Shown: positions 41,904 through 49,540 of the stretch, in pieces
Numbering within the stretch: position 1 is the first letter of the stretch
Layout: each line of letters opens with the position of its first letter
Assembly: GCF_031082405.1 (NCBI RefSeq)
Contig: NZ_JAVHJU010000046.1
Span: 52,576 to 116,575 of the forward strand
Direction: 5' to 3'
Length of the DNA stretch: 64,000 nucleotides
DNA from: Amycolatopsis sp. A133
GTDB lineage: Bacteria > Actinomycetota > Actinomycetes > Mycobacteriales > Pseudonocardiaceae
Position numbers and translations under genes: made by a program
The notes under the pieces: generated by a model
What the model was told of the DNA's origin: nothing
Database searches by the model: none
What the model saw: only the letters and a program-made list of their open reading frames with translations

Positions 41904-41910
41904 CGGCCTC

Positions 41911-43053
41911 ATGTCGCGCCGATCCCTCCACACGCCCGCCCCCGATTCCGCTGCCCTCCGGGCGCGGCTGGACCGTGCCCGCGCTGCCGCGGCGGCCGCG
42001 AGCACCGATGCCCTGCTGATCGCGCCCGGCTCCGATCTGCGGTACCTGCTCGGCCAGGCCGGGGGCTCGTTCGAGCGGCTCACCACCCTCGTCGTCCCGG
42101 CCGACGGCACTCCCGCGCTGGTCGTGCCGAAGCTGGAGGCGCCCGGCTACGCCGACGTCCCGGCCGACGAACTCGGTGTCGAACTGCTCACCTGGGTCGA
42201 CGGCGACGACCCCTACAAGCTGGTCGCGGACCGGCTCGGCAAGCCCGGGCGGGTCGCGGTCAGCGACTTCACCCCGGCGCTGCACGTCCTGGCGCTGCGG
42301 GCCGCGCTCGGGGAGGCCGAGCAGACCTTGGCCGGGCCGGTCGTGCGGGAACTGCGGATGCGCAAGGACGCCGCGGAAATCGCGTCGCTGCGCGAGGCCG
42401 GTGCGGCGATCGACCGGGTGCACGCCCGCGTCCACGAGTGGCTGCGGCCGGGCCGCACCGAGGCCGAGGTCGGCGCCGACATCGCCGCGGCCATCGTCGA
42501 GGAGGGCCACGTCCGGGCCGACTTCGTGATCGTCGGCTCCGGCCCGAACGGAGCCAGCCCGCACCACGACGTCTCCGAGCGCGTCATCAACAAGGGTGAC
42601 GTCGTGGTCGTCGACATCGGCGGCCCGCTGCCGGCCGGCTACAACTCCGACTCCACCCGCACCTACGCCGTCGGCGAGCCGCGGGACGCCGATGTGGCCG
42701 AGACCTACGCGGTGCTGCAGCGCGCGCAGGCCGCCGCGGTGGCCGCGGTGAAGCCGGGCGTCACCGCCGAGGCCGTCGACGCCGCCGCGCGGGACGTCAT
42801 CGCCGAGGCGGGCTTCGGGGAGTACTTCATCCACCGCACCGGGCACGGCATCGGCCTGGACGTGCACGAGGAGCCGTACATCATCGCCGGCAACGGGCTG
42901 CCGCTGGAGCCGGGCATGGCCTTCAGCGTCGAGCCGGGCATCTACCAGCCGGGCCGGTGGGGCGCCCGCATCGAGGACATCGTGATCGTGACCGAGGACG
43001 GCGTCGAGTCCGTCAACAACCAGCCGCACGAGCTCGTCGTGCTGGACGCATGA
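41911..43053 (+). CDS. pepE: Xaa-Pro dipeptidase/aminopeptidase (M24)
   Basis: Protein of 380 aa. An N-terminal creatinase-like domain (about 1-155) is followed by a pita-bread M24 domain. Dinuclear-metal ligands are visible: Asp in VVVDIGGPLP and in NSDSTRTYAV, His in HRTGHGIGLDVHEEPY, Glu in FSVEPGIY and in RIEDIVI. It cleaves X-Pro bonds in the cytoplasm for peptide recycling. Adjacency to the 5'-3' exonuclease mirrors Rv2090-Rv2089c. It overlaps the Lrp-type regulator as ATGA, so the two are coupled. Confidence 0.92.
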   Translation: MSRRSLHTPAPDSAALRARLDRARAAAAAASTDALLIAPGSDLRYLLGQAGGSFERLTTLVVPADGTPALVVPKLEAPGYADVPADELGVELLTWVDGDDPYKLVADRLGKPGRVAVSDFTPALHVLALRAALGEAEQTLAGPVVRELRMRKDAAEIASLREAGAAIDRVHARVHEWLRPGRTEAEVGADIAAAIVEEGHVRADFVIVGSGPNGASPHHDVSERVINKGDVVVVDIGGPLPAGYNSDSTRTYAVGEPRDADVAETYAVLQRAQAAAVAAVKPGVTAEAVDAAARDVIAEAGFGEYFIHRTGHGIGLDVHEEPYIIAGNGLPLEPGMAFSVEPGIYQPGRWGARIEDIVIVTEDGVESVNNQPHELVVLDA

Positions 43054-43505
43054 CGACCGGCGGCCTGGAGCCGCTGGACCAGTCGATCGTCCAGGAGCTC
43101 GCGGCGGACGGGCGGCGCAGCTTCACCGACCTCGCCGAGCGCGTCGGGCTGTCGGTGTCGGCGGTGCACCAGCGGGTGCGCCGCCTCGAGCAGCGCGGGG
43201 TCATCCTCGGCTACACCGCCCGGCTCGACGGCGAGCAGATCGGCCTGCCGCTGACGGCGCTGATCTCGCTGACGCCCAACGACCCGGCGGCCCCGGACGA
43301 CTACCCGCAGCGGATCCAGCACATCAAGGAGATCGAGTCGTGCTACTCGGTGGCCGGCGACGAGTCCTACATCCTGCTGGTGCGCGTCCAGTCGCCGCTG
43401 GCCCTGGAGGACCTGCTGCGCCGGATCCGGGAGGCGGCGAAGGTGTCGACCCGGACGACGGTGGTGCTCTCTACGCCGTTCGAGGGACGTTCGCCGACGT
43501 TCTGA
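43050..43505 (+). CDS. Lrp/AsnC-family regulator
   Basis: Protein of 151 aa. The N-terminal helix-turn-helix is LDQSIVQELAADGRRSFTDL, AERVGLSVSAVHQRVRRLE and GVILGYTARLD. The C-terminal RAM domain senses amino acids and assembles dimers or octamers (IESCYSVAGDESYILLVRVQ). It starts within the peptidase stop codon, so it may respond to proline or other amino acids released by that enzyme (inference). Confidence 0.92.
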   Translation: MTTGGLEPLDQSIVQELAADGRRSFTDLAERVGLSVSAVHQRVRRLEQRGVILGYTARLDGEQIGLPLTALISLTPNDPAAPDDYPQRIQHIKEIESCYSVAGDESYILLVRVQSPLALEDLLRRIREAAKVSTRTTVVLSTPFEGRSPTF

Positions 43506-43551
43506 TGCCGGCGCTCCGTCCGGCGACCGGGGCACTGGTACGGTAAAAGGT

Positions 43552-43776
43552 ATGGCAACACGTAAGGTGACTCTTTCGCTGGACAGCGGCGCCCTGGAAT
43601 TCGCCGAACGAGCCGCGAAAGCCCACGGAATCTCGGTCTCGTCCTGGTTGTCCAAGGCGGCCAGGCGCGAGGCGGTGCGCACGGGTTACACCCCGCAGAG
43701 GCCGGAACCGGTCGTCGCGGAAGCGGACGAGGCCGAGCGCACCGCGGCGGAAAAGGATCTGCGTGCGCAGGGGTGA
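43552..43776 (+). CDS. Antitoxin-like small protein (RHH/MazE-type)
   Basis: Protein of 74 aa. The N-terminus RKVTLSLDSGALEFAERAAK resembles a ribbon-helix-helix: a strand followed by two helices, with ISVSSWLSKAARREAV as the second. The C-terminus is acidic (EADEAERTAAEKDL), typical of the toxin-wrapping segment. TACGGT 7 nt upstream of the ATG may be a -10 of a leaderless message. It overlaps the toxin-like gene by 14 bp. It probably neutralises that protein and represses the pair. Confidence 0.75.
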   Translation: MATRKVTLSLDSGALEFAERAAKAHGISVSSWLSKAARREAVRTGYTPQRPEPVVAEADEAERTAAEKDLRAQG

Positions 43777-44062
43777 AGTCTGGACGTACCACCCCCCGAC
43801 CGAACCGGCCCGGCAGCGCACGGTGGTGCTGCTGTCCTCGGACGGGGTGAACGAGTCCGAGCGGCCCTGGCTGCTCGGCACCGAGCTGCTCGACCGCGAC
43901 CCGATGGACATCCTCGGCGTGGCGATCGACGCCCGCTACTGGGTGTCGACGCTCAACCTGACCCGGCTCTACCGCCCGTGGTTCGACGAGCGGATCGCCG
44001 AGATCGACCAGGACGTCCAGGAACGCATCGACATCGCCCTGCGCGCCGCTCTCGACCTCTGA
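43763..44062 (+). CDS. MazF/PemK-like toxin
   Basis: Protein of 99 aa. MRRGEVWTYHPPTEPARQRT followed by VVLLSSDGVNES matches the start of the CcdB/PemK barrel (RGEVW then VVLLS). Most MazF-type proteins are sequence-specific ribonucleases cleaving mRNA at short motifs. The usual Arg after the first strand is present, but sequence similarity is weak beyond the first 40 residues. The start is GTG 43763 with AAGGA upstream, inside the antitoxin gene. Its last 110 bp are overlapped by the convergent MFS gene. Confidence 0.7.
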   Translation: MRRGEVWTYHPPTEPARQRTVVLLSSDGVNESERPWLLGTELLDRDPMDILGVAIDARYWVSTLNLTRLYRPWFDERIAEIDQDVQERIDIALRAALDL

Positions 44063-45188
44063 AGCCGGCCCAGACCGCGAACCCGCCCACGGCGAACGCT
44101 GCGCCGAGGACGCTGGAACCCGTCCACCCGGCGGCGGCGAACGCGGTCGTCGTCGCGGTGGCGCCGAGGGCCGAGCCGAGCGAGTAGAAGAGCATGTAGC
44201 CGCCGATGGCACTGCTGGTGTGGTCCGGGTGCGCGGTGGTCAGCAGGTGCTGGTTGCTCACGTGCACGGCCTGCACGGCGAAGTCGAGCACGACCACGCC
44301 GGCGACGACGAGCCCCAATGACCACGAAGCCTGCCCGATCGCCGCCCACGACACGGCGAGCAGGACGAGGGCGCCGCTGGTGACGGCACGCGCGTGCCCC
44401 GCGTCGGCCCAGCGGCCCGCCCGGGCGGCGCCCAGTGCGCCGACCAGGCCGGCCAGCCCGAAGAGGCCGATCTGGGCCGCGCTCAGCCGCCACGGCGCGG
44501 CCGCGAGCGGCAACGCCAGGCCGCTCCACAGCGCGCCGAATGAGGCGAACAGGAAGAACGCGATCAGCCCGCGCGAGACGAACAGCCGTTCGCGGAACAG
44601 CCCGCCCAGCAGGGCGAGCGCTTCCCGGTACGAGGAACGACCGGTGCGCGGGTCGGGCGGCAGCGTCTTCAGCACCAGCCCTGCCAGCGCCAGCAGAAGC
44701 GCGGCAAGCACGACGTACACGCTGCGCCAGCCCCACGCCGTGGCCAGGCCTCCGGCCGCGACGCGGGCACCGAGGATGCCCAGGACGACCCCGGAGGTCA
44801 CCGCGCCGAGGGTGCGGCCGCGTTCCCCGGGCTTCGCCAGGGCCGCGGCGTAGGAGACCGTCGTCTGGACGACGACCGCGAACAGCCCGGTGAGGGCCAG
44901 CCCGGCCAGGAGCACCCAGAGCCGGGTCGCGGCCGCGGCGACCAGCGCGCCCGCCGCCGTCAGTGCCAGGTGGCCCGCGATGAGCCGGCGCCGGTCCCGC
45001 AGGTCGCCCAGCGGAACGAGCAGCGCCAGGCCCGCCAGGTAGCCGAGCTGGCCGGCCGCGACGATCCACCCCAGCCCCGCCGCCGGCACGGCCAGGTCCA
45101 CGCCGATCCCGGCGAGCGCGGGCTGAGCGGCGTAGATGCTCGCGACCGCCACCGCGCACACCACCGCCAGCAACGTGTTCCGGCCCAT
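43953..45188 (-). CDS. MFS transporter (12 TM, efflux type)
   Basis: Protein of 411 aa with about 12 hydrophobic helices. GYLAGLALLVPLGDLRDRRRLI is the TM2-3 motif A region. The family body should end near residue 385 (FAVWAGFRGRERRAG). The last 25 residues are a strongly basic, Cys/Arg/Gly-rich tail encoded antisense to the toxin-like gene, probably a read-through extension. It exports an unknown small compound and is divergent from an HxlR-type regulator that probably controls it. Confidence 0.85.
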   Translation of the reverse strand: MGRNTLLAVVCAVAVASIYAAQPALAGIGVDLAVPAAGLGWIVAAGQLGYLAGLALLVPLGDLRDRRRLIAGHLALTAAGALVAAAATRLWVLLAGLALTGLFAVVVQTTVSYAAALAKPGERGRTLGAVTSGVVLGILGARVAAGGLATAWGWRSVYVVLAALLLALAGLVLKTLPPDPRTGRSSYREALALLGGLFRERLFVSRGLIAFFLFASFGALWSGLALPLAAAPWRLSAAQIGLFGLAGLVGALGAARAGRWADAGHARAVTSGALVLLAVSWAAIGQASWSLGLVVAGVVVLDFAVQAVHVSNQHLLTTAHPDHTSSAIGGYMLFYSLGSALGATATTTAFAAAGWTGSSVLGAAFAVGGFAVWAGFRGRERRAGRCRCVPGRPGRSRRSARRTTGGRAGSG

Positions 45189-45268
45189 CCCACCCCATCG
45201 GTAGCAGATTGCAACTGATTCGACCTTACGGCAGAATGGTTTCGAACAGCAACTCTTCCGGAGGTGTG

Positions 45269-45703
45269 GTGGCCGAGAGCTGGACCGACCCGAACTGCCC
45301 GGTGGCCCGCACGCTCGACCTCGTCGGCGACCGCTGGAGCCTGCTCGTGGTGCGCGACGCCATGGACGGCGCCCGGTCGTTCACCGACTTCCAGCAGCGC
45401 ACCGGGATCGCCCGCAACATCCTCACCGACCGGCTCCGCCGCCTGGTCGACCGCGGCGTCCTCGATCGGCGGACCGCGCCGTCGGGCCGGCGGCAGGTTT
45501 ACGTCCTGACCCCGGCCGGGCGCGACCTGTTCACCGTGATCGTCGCCCTCCGGCAGTGGGGCGAACGGCACGCCTTCGCCCCCGGCGAAACCCATTCGCT
45601 CCTCGTCGACGGCCACGGCGTCCCGCTGCCGCCACTGCAGGCAACCGGATCGGACGGCACCCTCGCCGACGTGGAGACGACTTCGGTGCGCAAAGTGCGG
45701 TGA
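45269..45703 (+). CDS. HxlR-family regulator, divergent from the MFS gene
   Basis: Protein of 144 aa from GTG 45269 (MAESWTDPNCPVARTLDLV), which places the conserved CPVARTLDLVGDRW at the usual position and has GGAGG 4 nt upstream; ATG 45236 is an alternative. The winged helix is FTDFQQRTGIARNILTDRLR, then VYVLTPAGRDLFTVI. The Cys at residue 10 may sense electrophiles. It probably represses the MFS exporter across the 80-bp shared promoter region. Confidence 0.87.
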   Translation: MAESWTDPNCPVARTLDLVGDRWSLLVVRDAMDGARSFTDFQQRTGIARNILTDRLRRLVDRGVLDRRTAPSGRRQVYVLTPAGRDLFTVIVALRQWGERHAFAPGETHSLLVDGHGVPLPPLQATGSDGTLADVETTSVRKVR

Positions 45704-45715
45704 CGTCTCGCGTAT

Positions 45716-45747
45716 CCGGAGGGTTGGTTCGCGAGCCGACCCTCCGG
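45716..45747. terminator. Hairpin between convergent HxlR and SGNH genes
   Basis: CCGGAGGGT (45716-45724) and ACCCTCCGG (45739-45747) are perfect 9-bp arms; the interior GG..CC and TCGCGA extend the stem with two wobble pairs. It can serve both genes. Confidence 0.8.
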
Positions 45748-45749
45748 GG

Positions 45750-46829
45750 TCAGCGGGCCACGACCTCCGGAGCCGGGTGGAGCGTGCCGTCCGCGCCGGC
45801 GAGGCAGGAGGCGTTGCCCTCCTTGGTCGCGATGAACTCCGTGAGGCAGTTGGCGATCGCCGCGTGGCCGGCGGCGTTGGGGTGGAACGATTCCTGCAGC
45901 GCGTGCCCCGCTCGCTCGGCCTGGGCGAGGTCGGCCAGCTGCAGCGTCAGCCGGGTGAACCACTCCGTCGCGGGATTCGCGCCGCCGCTGCACGCCTCGT
46001 GCTTGACCCCCGCCTTCGCCAGGTCCAGGAACCGCGCCCCGGTTTGCTGGGCGGCCGCCTTGAGGCCCGAGGACAGGACGCCGATGCCGGTCTGGGCGAT
46101 CCAGCGCAGGTCCTCGGTGCGGAACGGGCAGCCGTTGAGGCTGCGCAGGTCTTCCGGCAGGTCCGGGCCGATCGGCGCCGCGTAGGACTGCAGGATCAGC
46201 TGGTAGTCCGCGGGCACGTACCCGGCGGCGGCCAGCACCCGCTTGACGTCCGAGACCGCGGCCGCCACCTTCGGCACCATCGCGTCCACTTTGGACTGCC
46301 AGGTCCGCTTCAGTGCCGTGCTGCACGGCGGGCCGCCCGGGTCGAACCACGCTTTGAAGCATTCGTTGACCTGGTTGGAGAACTTCGGCTCGTCGTTCGC
46401 GCCGACCGCGATCACCACCGCGGCCACCCGGTGGTCCTTCACCAGCGCGGCGAGCTGCTGCGCCTGCGAGCCCTCGGTCCACTGCTTGACGTCCCCGAGC
46501 GCGACCTGCTCGGCCGGGGCGCCGGAGCAGCCGAGGTTGACGTGCGCGGTGACGCCCGGGACGGCGACCTTCGCCACGAACGCGTGGGGGGAGCGGTGGC
46601 ACCAGTTGCCGCCCTGGCCGTTGGTGGCGGCGGTGTACTGCCCGGCGCCCTCCCCGGACACGGTGCTGTCACCCATCGCGACGACGGTGAGCGGCCCGGT
46701 GCCCGGCGGTCCCTGCCGTGGCTGCGGCTGCCCCGGCTTGCTTTCGGAGCCGAAGAAGGCGAAGAACCCGACCAGCAGGGCCACGCACGCGAGGACGAGG
46801 GCTCCCCAATACCACCGAAGACGTCGCAT
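45750..46829 (-). CDS. Secreted or anchored SGNH/GDSL hydrolase
   Basis: Protein of 359 aa with an N-terminal helix (GALVLACVALLVGFFAFFG) that acts as signal anchor, then a Pro/Gln-rich linker. The SGNH blocks are MGDSTVSGEGAG (Ser55, block I), NLGCSG (Gly, block II), VGANDE (Asn, block III) and SFHPNAAGHAAIA (Asp-like/His, block V). Several cysteine pairs fit an extracellular enzyme. It resembles actinobacterial SEST-type esterases and lipases; the acyl substrate is unknown. Confidence 0.88.
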   Translation of the reverse strand: MRRLRWYWGALVLACVALLVGFFAFFGSESKPGQPQPRQGPPGTGPLTVVAMGDSTVSGEGAGQYTAATNGQGGNWCHRSPHAFVAKVAVPGVTAHVNLGCSGAPAEQVALGDVKQWTEGSQAQQLAALVKDHRVAAVVIAVGANDEPKFSNQVNECFKAWFDPGGPPCSTALKRTWQSKVDAMVPKVAAAVSDVKRVLAAAGYVPADYQLILQSYAAPIGPDLPEDLRSLNGCPFRTEDLRWIAQTGIGVLSSGLKAAAQQTGARFLDLAKAGVKHEACSGGANPATEWFTRLTLQLADLAQAERAGHALQESFHPNAAGHAAIANCLTEFIATKEGNASCLAGADGTLHPAPEVVAR

Positions 46830-46881
46830 CGCCGCCGATTCTACGGACCGGGTGAGCCGCCCCCGCTCCGGACACCGTGCG

Positions 46882-47514
46882 TCACGGCAGCCAGCTCCGC
46901 ACCAGCCGGACGAGTGACTCCGCCAGCGTCGCCGAACCGATCTCCCGGTCCCGCCGCCAGTGCCGGACCTGCTCGGCCGCCAGCGCCGCGAGCAGGACGT
47001 CCGCGGCGATCTCGGCGCCGGCCGCGCCGCCGGCTTCGAGCAGGTGCCGGCAGTGCTGCCGCCACAGGGTGTGGGCGCCGGTCCGGAACCGCGCGCCGGT
47101 CGTGGCGGTCTCCGAGAGCAGGACGAGGTCCAGCTGCCGGTCGAGGAACTCCAGGTAGGCCTCGACGAACGCGCCGAGCCGGTCCGCGGGCCCGGCACCG
47201 GGGCCCAGGGGTGGCGGGCCGGTGAGGATCCGCTCCTGCAGTTCGCGTTCCCGCTGGTCGAGCAGGGCCATGGCGAGGCCGCCCTTGTCGCCGAACCGGC
47301 GGTAGAGCGTGCCCTTGCCGACGCCGGCGGCACCCGCGACGTCGTCCATGGTCACCGCGTCGACCCCGCGCTCGGCGAAGAGCTTCTCGGCGGCTTCGAG
47401 GACCCGGATCCGGTTGCGGGCCGCGTCCGCCCGTTCGCGGACGGGGGCGCCGAGCACCGGCAGCTCGGCGGGCGTTGACGAAGCGGACTGCGGTCCGCTA
47501 CGGTTCGAGGACAT
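46882..47514 (-). CDS. TetR-family regulator, divergent from the azoreductase
   Basis: Protein of 210 aa. It has an N-terminal extension of about 30 residues, then a helix-turn-helix (NRIRVLEAAEKLFAERGVDA, MDDVAGAAGVGKGTLYRRFG) and a helical effector domain. Two related palindromes lie at its own start (47483-47498 inside the gene, 47518-47531 just upstream), so it probably represses itself and the azoreductase/rhodanese pair. The inducer may be a quinone or azo compound. Confidence 0.9.
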   Translation of the reverse strand: MSSNRSGPQSASSTPAELPVLGAPVRERADAARNRIRVLEAAEKLFAERGVDAVTMDDVAGAAGVGKGTLYRRFGDKGGLAMALLDQRERELQERILTGPPPLGPGAGPADRLGAFVEAYLEFLDRQLDLVLLSETATTGARFRTGAHTLWRQHCRHLLEAGGAAGAEIAADVLLAALAAEQVRHWRRDREIGSATLAESLVRLVRSWLP

Positions 47515-47531
47515 AAGCGGACTCTAGTCCG
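47483..47531. promoter_or_regulatory. Two CGGACT-type palindromes, probable TetR operators
   Basis: GCGGAC-TGCG-GTCCGC (47483-47498) and CGGACT-CT-AGTCCG (47518-47531) share the half-site GCGGACT. The first lies in codons of the TetR gene and the second between the divergent genes, a layout suited to cooperative or looping repression. Confidence 0.7.
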
Positions 47532-47575
47532 ATTCTTGGCCCGGCGGAAGCCGACCCCCTTCGAGGAGCACCAAA

Positions 47576-48205
47576 ATGCCCGACCTGCTGCACATTTCCG
47601 CATCTCCCCGCGGCGAAGAGTCCCAGTCGCTGCGTCTGGCAGCTGCTTTCCTGGACACCTACCGCACCCTGCACCCGGCCGCCGAGATCGACGAATGGGA
47701 CCTCTGGGACGGCTCGCTGCCCGCGTTCGGGCCCGCCGCGGCCCGCGCCAAGATGACCGTCTTCGGCGGCGGCACACCCCAGGGCGAGGAAGCCGAAGCC
47801 TGGGCGGCGGCGAAGGCGGCGTTCGCCCGCTTCGACGCCGCCGACCGGATCCTGTTCAGCGTGCCGATGTGGAACTCCGGCGTGCCGTACGTGCTCAAGC
47901 AGTTCGTCGACGTCGTCTCCCAGCCCGGCTGGATCTTCGGCGTCGACCCCGTCACGGGTTACCGGCACCTCCTCGAAGGCCGCGGCAAGCGCGCCGCGGT
48001 CATCTACACCAGCGCGGTGTGGGCACCCGGCCTCGGTCGCGAGTTCGGCGCGGACTTCCAGTCGCCGTTCTTCACCGGCTGGCTGAACTGGACCGGCATC
48101 AACGACGTCACCGAGATCCGCTTCCACCCCACCCTCACCGGCGACGCCGTCGAACTCGGCCGCATCGCCCACGAAGCCGCGCGCGACACCGCCAAGACGT
48201 TCTGA
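47576..48205 (+). CDS. FMN-dependent NADH:quinone/azo oxidoreductase (AzoR type)
   Basis: Protein of 209 aa, normal for AzoR. HISASPRGEESQSLRLA is the FMN phosphate-binding loop, and FSVPMWNSGVPYVLKQFVD the flavin-contact region (PMWN). It forms dimers that reduce quinones and azo dyes by two-electron transfer. GAGGAG precedes the ATG. It is cotranscribed with a rhodanese-domain gene (11-nt gap) and is divergent from the TetR gene, which probably derepresses it on electrophile stress. Confidence 0.92.
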   Translation: MPDLLHISASPRGEESQSLRLAAAFLDTYRTLHPAAEIDEWDLWDGSLPAFGPAAARAKMTVFGGGTPQGEEAEAWAAAKAAFARFDAADRILFSVPMWNSGVPYVLKQFVDVVSQPGWIFGVDPVTGYRHLLEGRGKRAAVIYTSAVWAPGLGREFGADFQSPFFTGWLNWTGINDVTEIRFHPTLTGDAVELGRIAHEAARDTAKTF

Positions 48206-48216
48206 AGGAGAAGACC

Positions 48217-48552
48217 GTGACCGACACCATCGACCGCGAAACGCTCGAGGCCGGGCTCGCCGCCGGAAACCTCGTCCTCGTCGACGCGCTGCCCGAATCC
48301 TACTACGCGACCCGCCACCTGCCCGGAGCGATCAACCTCGTCGCCGGCGACGTCGCGGCCAAGGCGCCGACGCTGCTGCCCGACAAGGCCGCCGCGATCG
48401 TCACCTACTGCTCCAACCCCGCTTGCGCCAACAGCGGCCAGGTCGCCGCGCAGCTGGAACGGCTGGGCTACACCGACGTCCGCAAGTACGCCGCGGGCAT
48501 CGAGGACTGGGTGTCCGCCGGGCTGCCGACCGAAAGCGGTCAGCCCGCCTGA
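48217..48552 (+). CDS. Single-domain rhodanese
   Basis: Protein of 111 aa. It has LVDALPESYYATRHLPGAIN, the active-loop Cys in TYCSNPACANSGQVA and ERLGYTDVRKYAAGIEDWV. The loop begins CSNPAC, so the first Cys is the likely persulfide carrier and the second may form a disulfide. The GTG has AAGGAGA upstream and follows azoR by 11 nt. It may supply sulfur transfer or sense thiol oxidation with the azoreductase. It overlaps the convergent LysR gene by 13 bp. Confidence 0.88.
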   Translation: MTDTIDRETLEAGLAAGNLVLVDALPESYYATRHLPGAINLVAGDVAAKAPTLLPDKAAAIVTYCSNPACANSGQVAAQLERLGYTDVRKYAAGIEDWVSAGLPTESGQPA

Positions 48553-49442
48553 GTCAGGTCCGTGGATGCCGCCAGCTCGACAGCGACCTCGGCGATCGCC
48601 CGCACCGCCGGGTTGTTGTTGCCCGGCACCCACACCAGCTCCGTGCGGGCGACATCGCCCGCCAGCGGCACGAACACCACGCCGCTGCGGCGCAGGCTGT
48701 GCGACGAACGGGCCAGCCGGGTGACGCCGACGCCGGCCGCGACCAGCCCGAGCAGGCCCTGCACCGTCGCGGCCCGCTGCACCACCCGCGGGGTGAACCC
48801 GGCGGCGGCGAAGTCGTCGTCGTAGCTGCGGTGCCACGGTTCCCAGCTGCCGCGCGGGGTCAGCACCCACGGTTCGCCCGCCAGGTCGGCCAGCTCCAGC
48901 GAAGCCCGCCCGGCCAGCGGGTGCTCCGCCGGCAGCACCGCGCACACCTCTTCGGTCAGCAGCGTCCGGGAGGCCAGGTCCCCGGCCAGCGGTGGCCGGG
49001 TGAAGGCGAGGTCGAACCGGCCCTCGCGCAGGCCGTCGACGAGCTCGGCGATCGACGCCTCGGCCGTGGTCACCGCCAGCTCGGGGAACCGCTCGCGCAC
49101 CGCGCGGACCACCGGCGGCAGCAGGTAGTTCGCCGTCGTGGCGAGGAAGACGAGCCGGACGTCGCCGATCTCCCCGCGCACCGCCCGCCCGAGCGTCGCG
49201 ACGGCTTCTCCGGCGCGGGCCAGCACCGCGCGGGCCTCGGGCAGGAACAGCCGGCCCACGGCGGTGAGCCGCGCCCCGCGCGCGTCGCGGTCGAACAGCC
49301 GCACGCCGAGGCCACGTTCCAGCACGGTGATCTGCTGGGACAGCGACTGCTGCGCGATGTGCAGGCCGGCGGCGGCGCGGGTGAGGCTGGTCGCGTCGGC
49401 GACGGCGACGAAGTAGCGCAGCTGCCGCAGCTCGGGGGTCAC
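48540..49442 (-). CDS. LysR-family transcriptional regulator
   Basis: Protein of 300 aa. The N-terminal winged helix is LRQLRYFVAVADATSLTRAA, LHIAQQSLSQQITVLERGLG and VRLFDRDARGARLTAVG. The periplasmic-binding-like effector domain follows. GTG start at 49442. It is divergent from the SDR gene with a 98-bp gap, the usual arrangement for a LysR regulator and its target, so it probably controls that SDR. Confidence 0.92.
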   Translation of the reverse strand: MTPELRQLRYFVAVADATSLTRAAAGLHIAQQSLSQQITVLERGLGVRLFDRDARGARLTAVGRLFLPEARAVLARAGEAVATLGRAVRGEIGDVRLVFLATTANYLLPPVVRAVRERFPELAVTTAEASIAELVDGLREGRFDLAFTRPPLAGDLASRTLLTEEVCAVLPAEHPLAGRASLELADLAGEPWVLTPRGSWEPWHRSYDDDFAAAGFTPRVVQRAATVQGLLGLVAAGVGVTRLARSSHSLRRSGVVFVPLAGDVARTELVWVPGNNNPAVRAIAEVAVELAASTDLTQAG

Positions 49443-49540
49443 AGGCTCAGACTGTAGCCGCGGCAGGACATCGGTGTTGGCGCCCCGGCCTTGATCGTCT
49501 CCAGGATGGAAGGAGGAAAAGCACTGGGAGGAAACGGAAG

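Larger units (their letters stand above)
41245..41910. other. 666-bp non-coding, GC-extreme repeat-bearing gap
   Basis: No gene here has a credible start, codon bias or family match; all six frames stay open because stop codons are rare. The stretch holds decayed direct repeats (41424-41800), a 24-bp tandem array (41637-41708) and the leaderless promoter of the peptidase gene at its right end. Confidence 0.7.
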
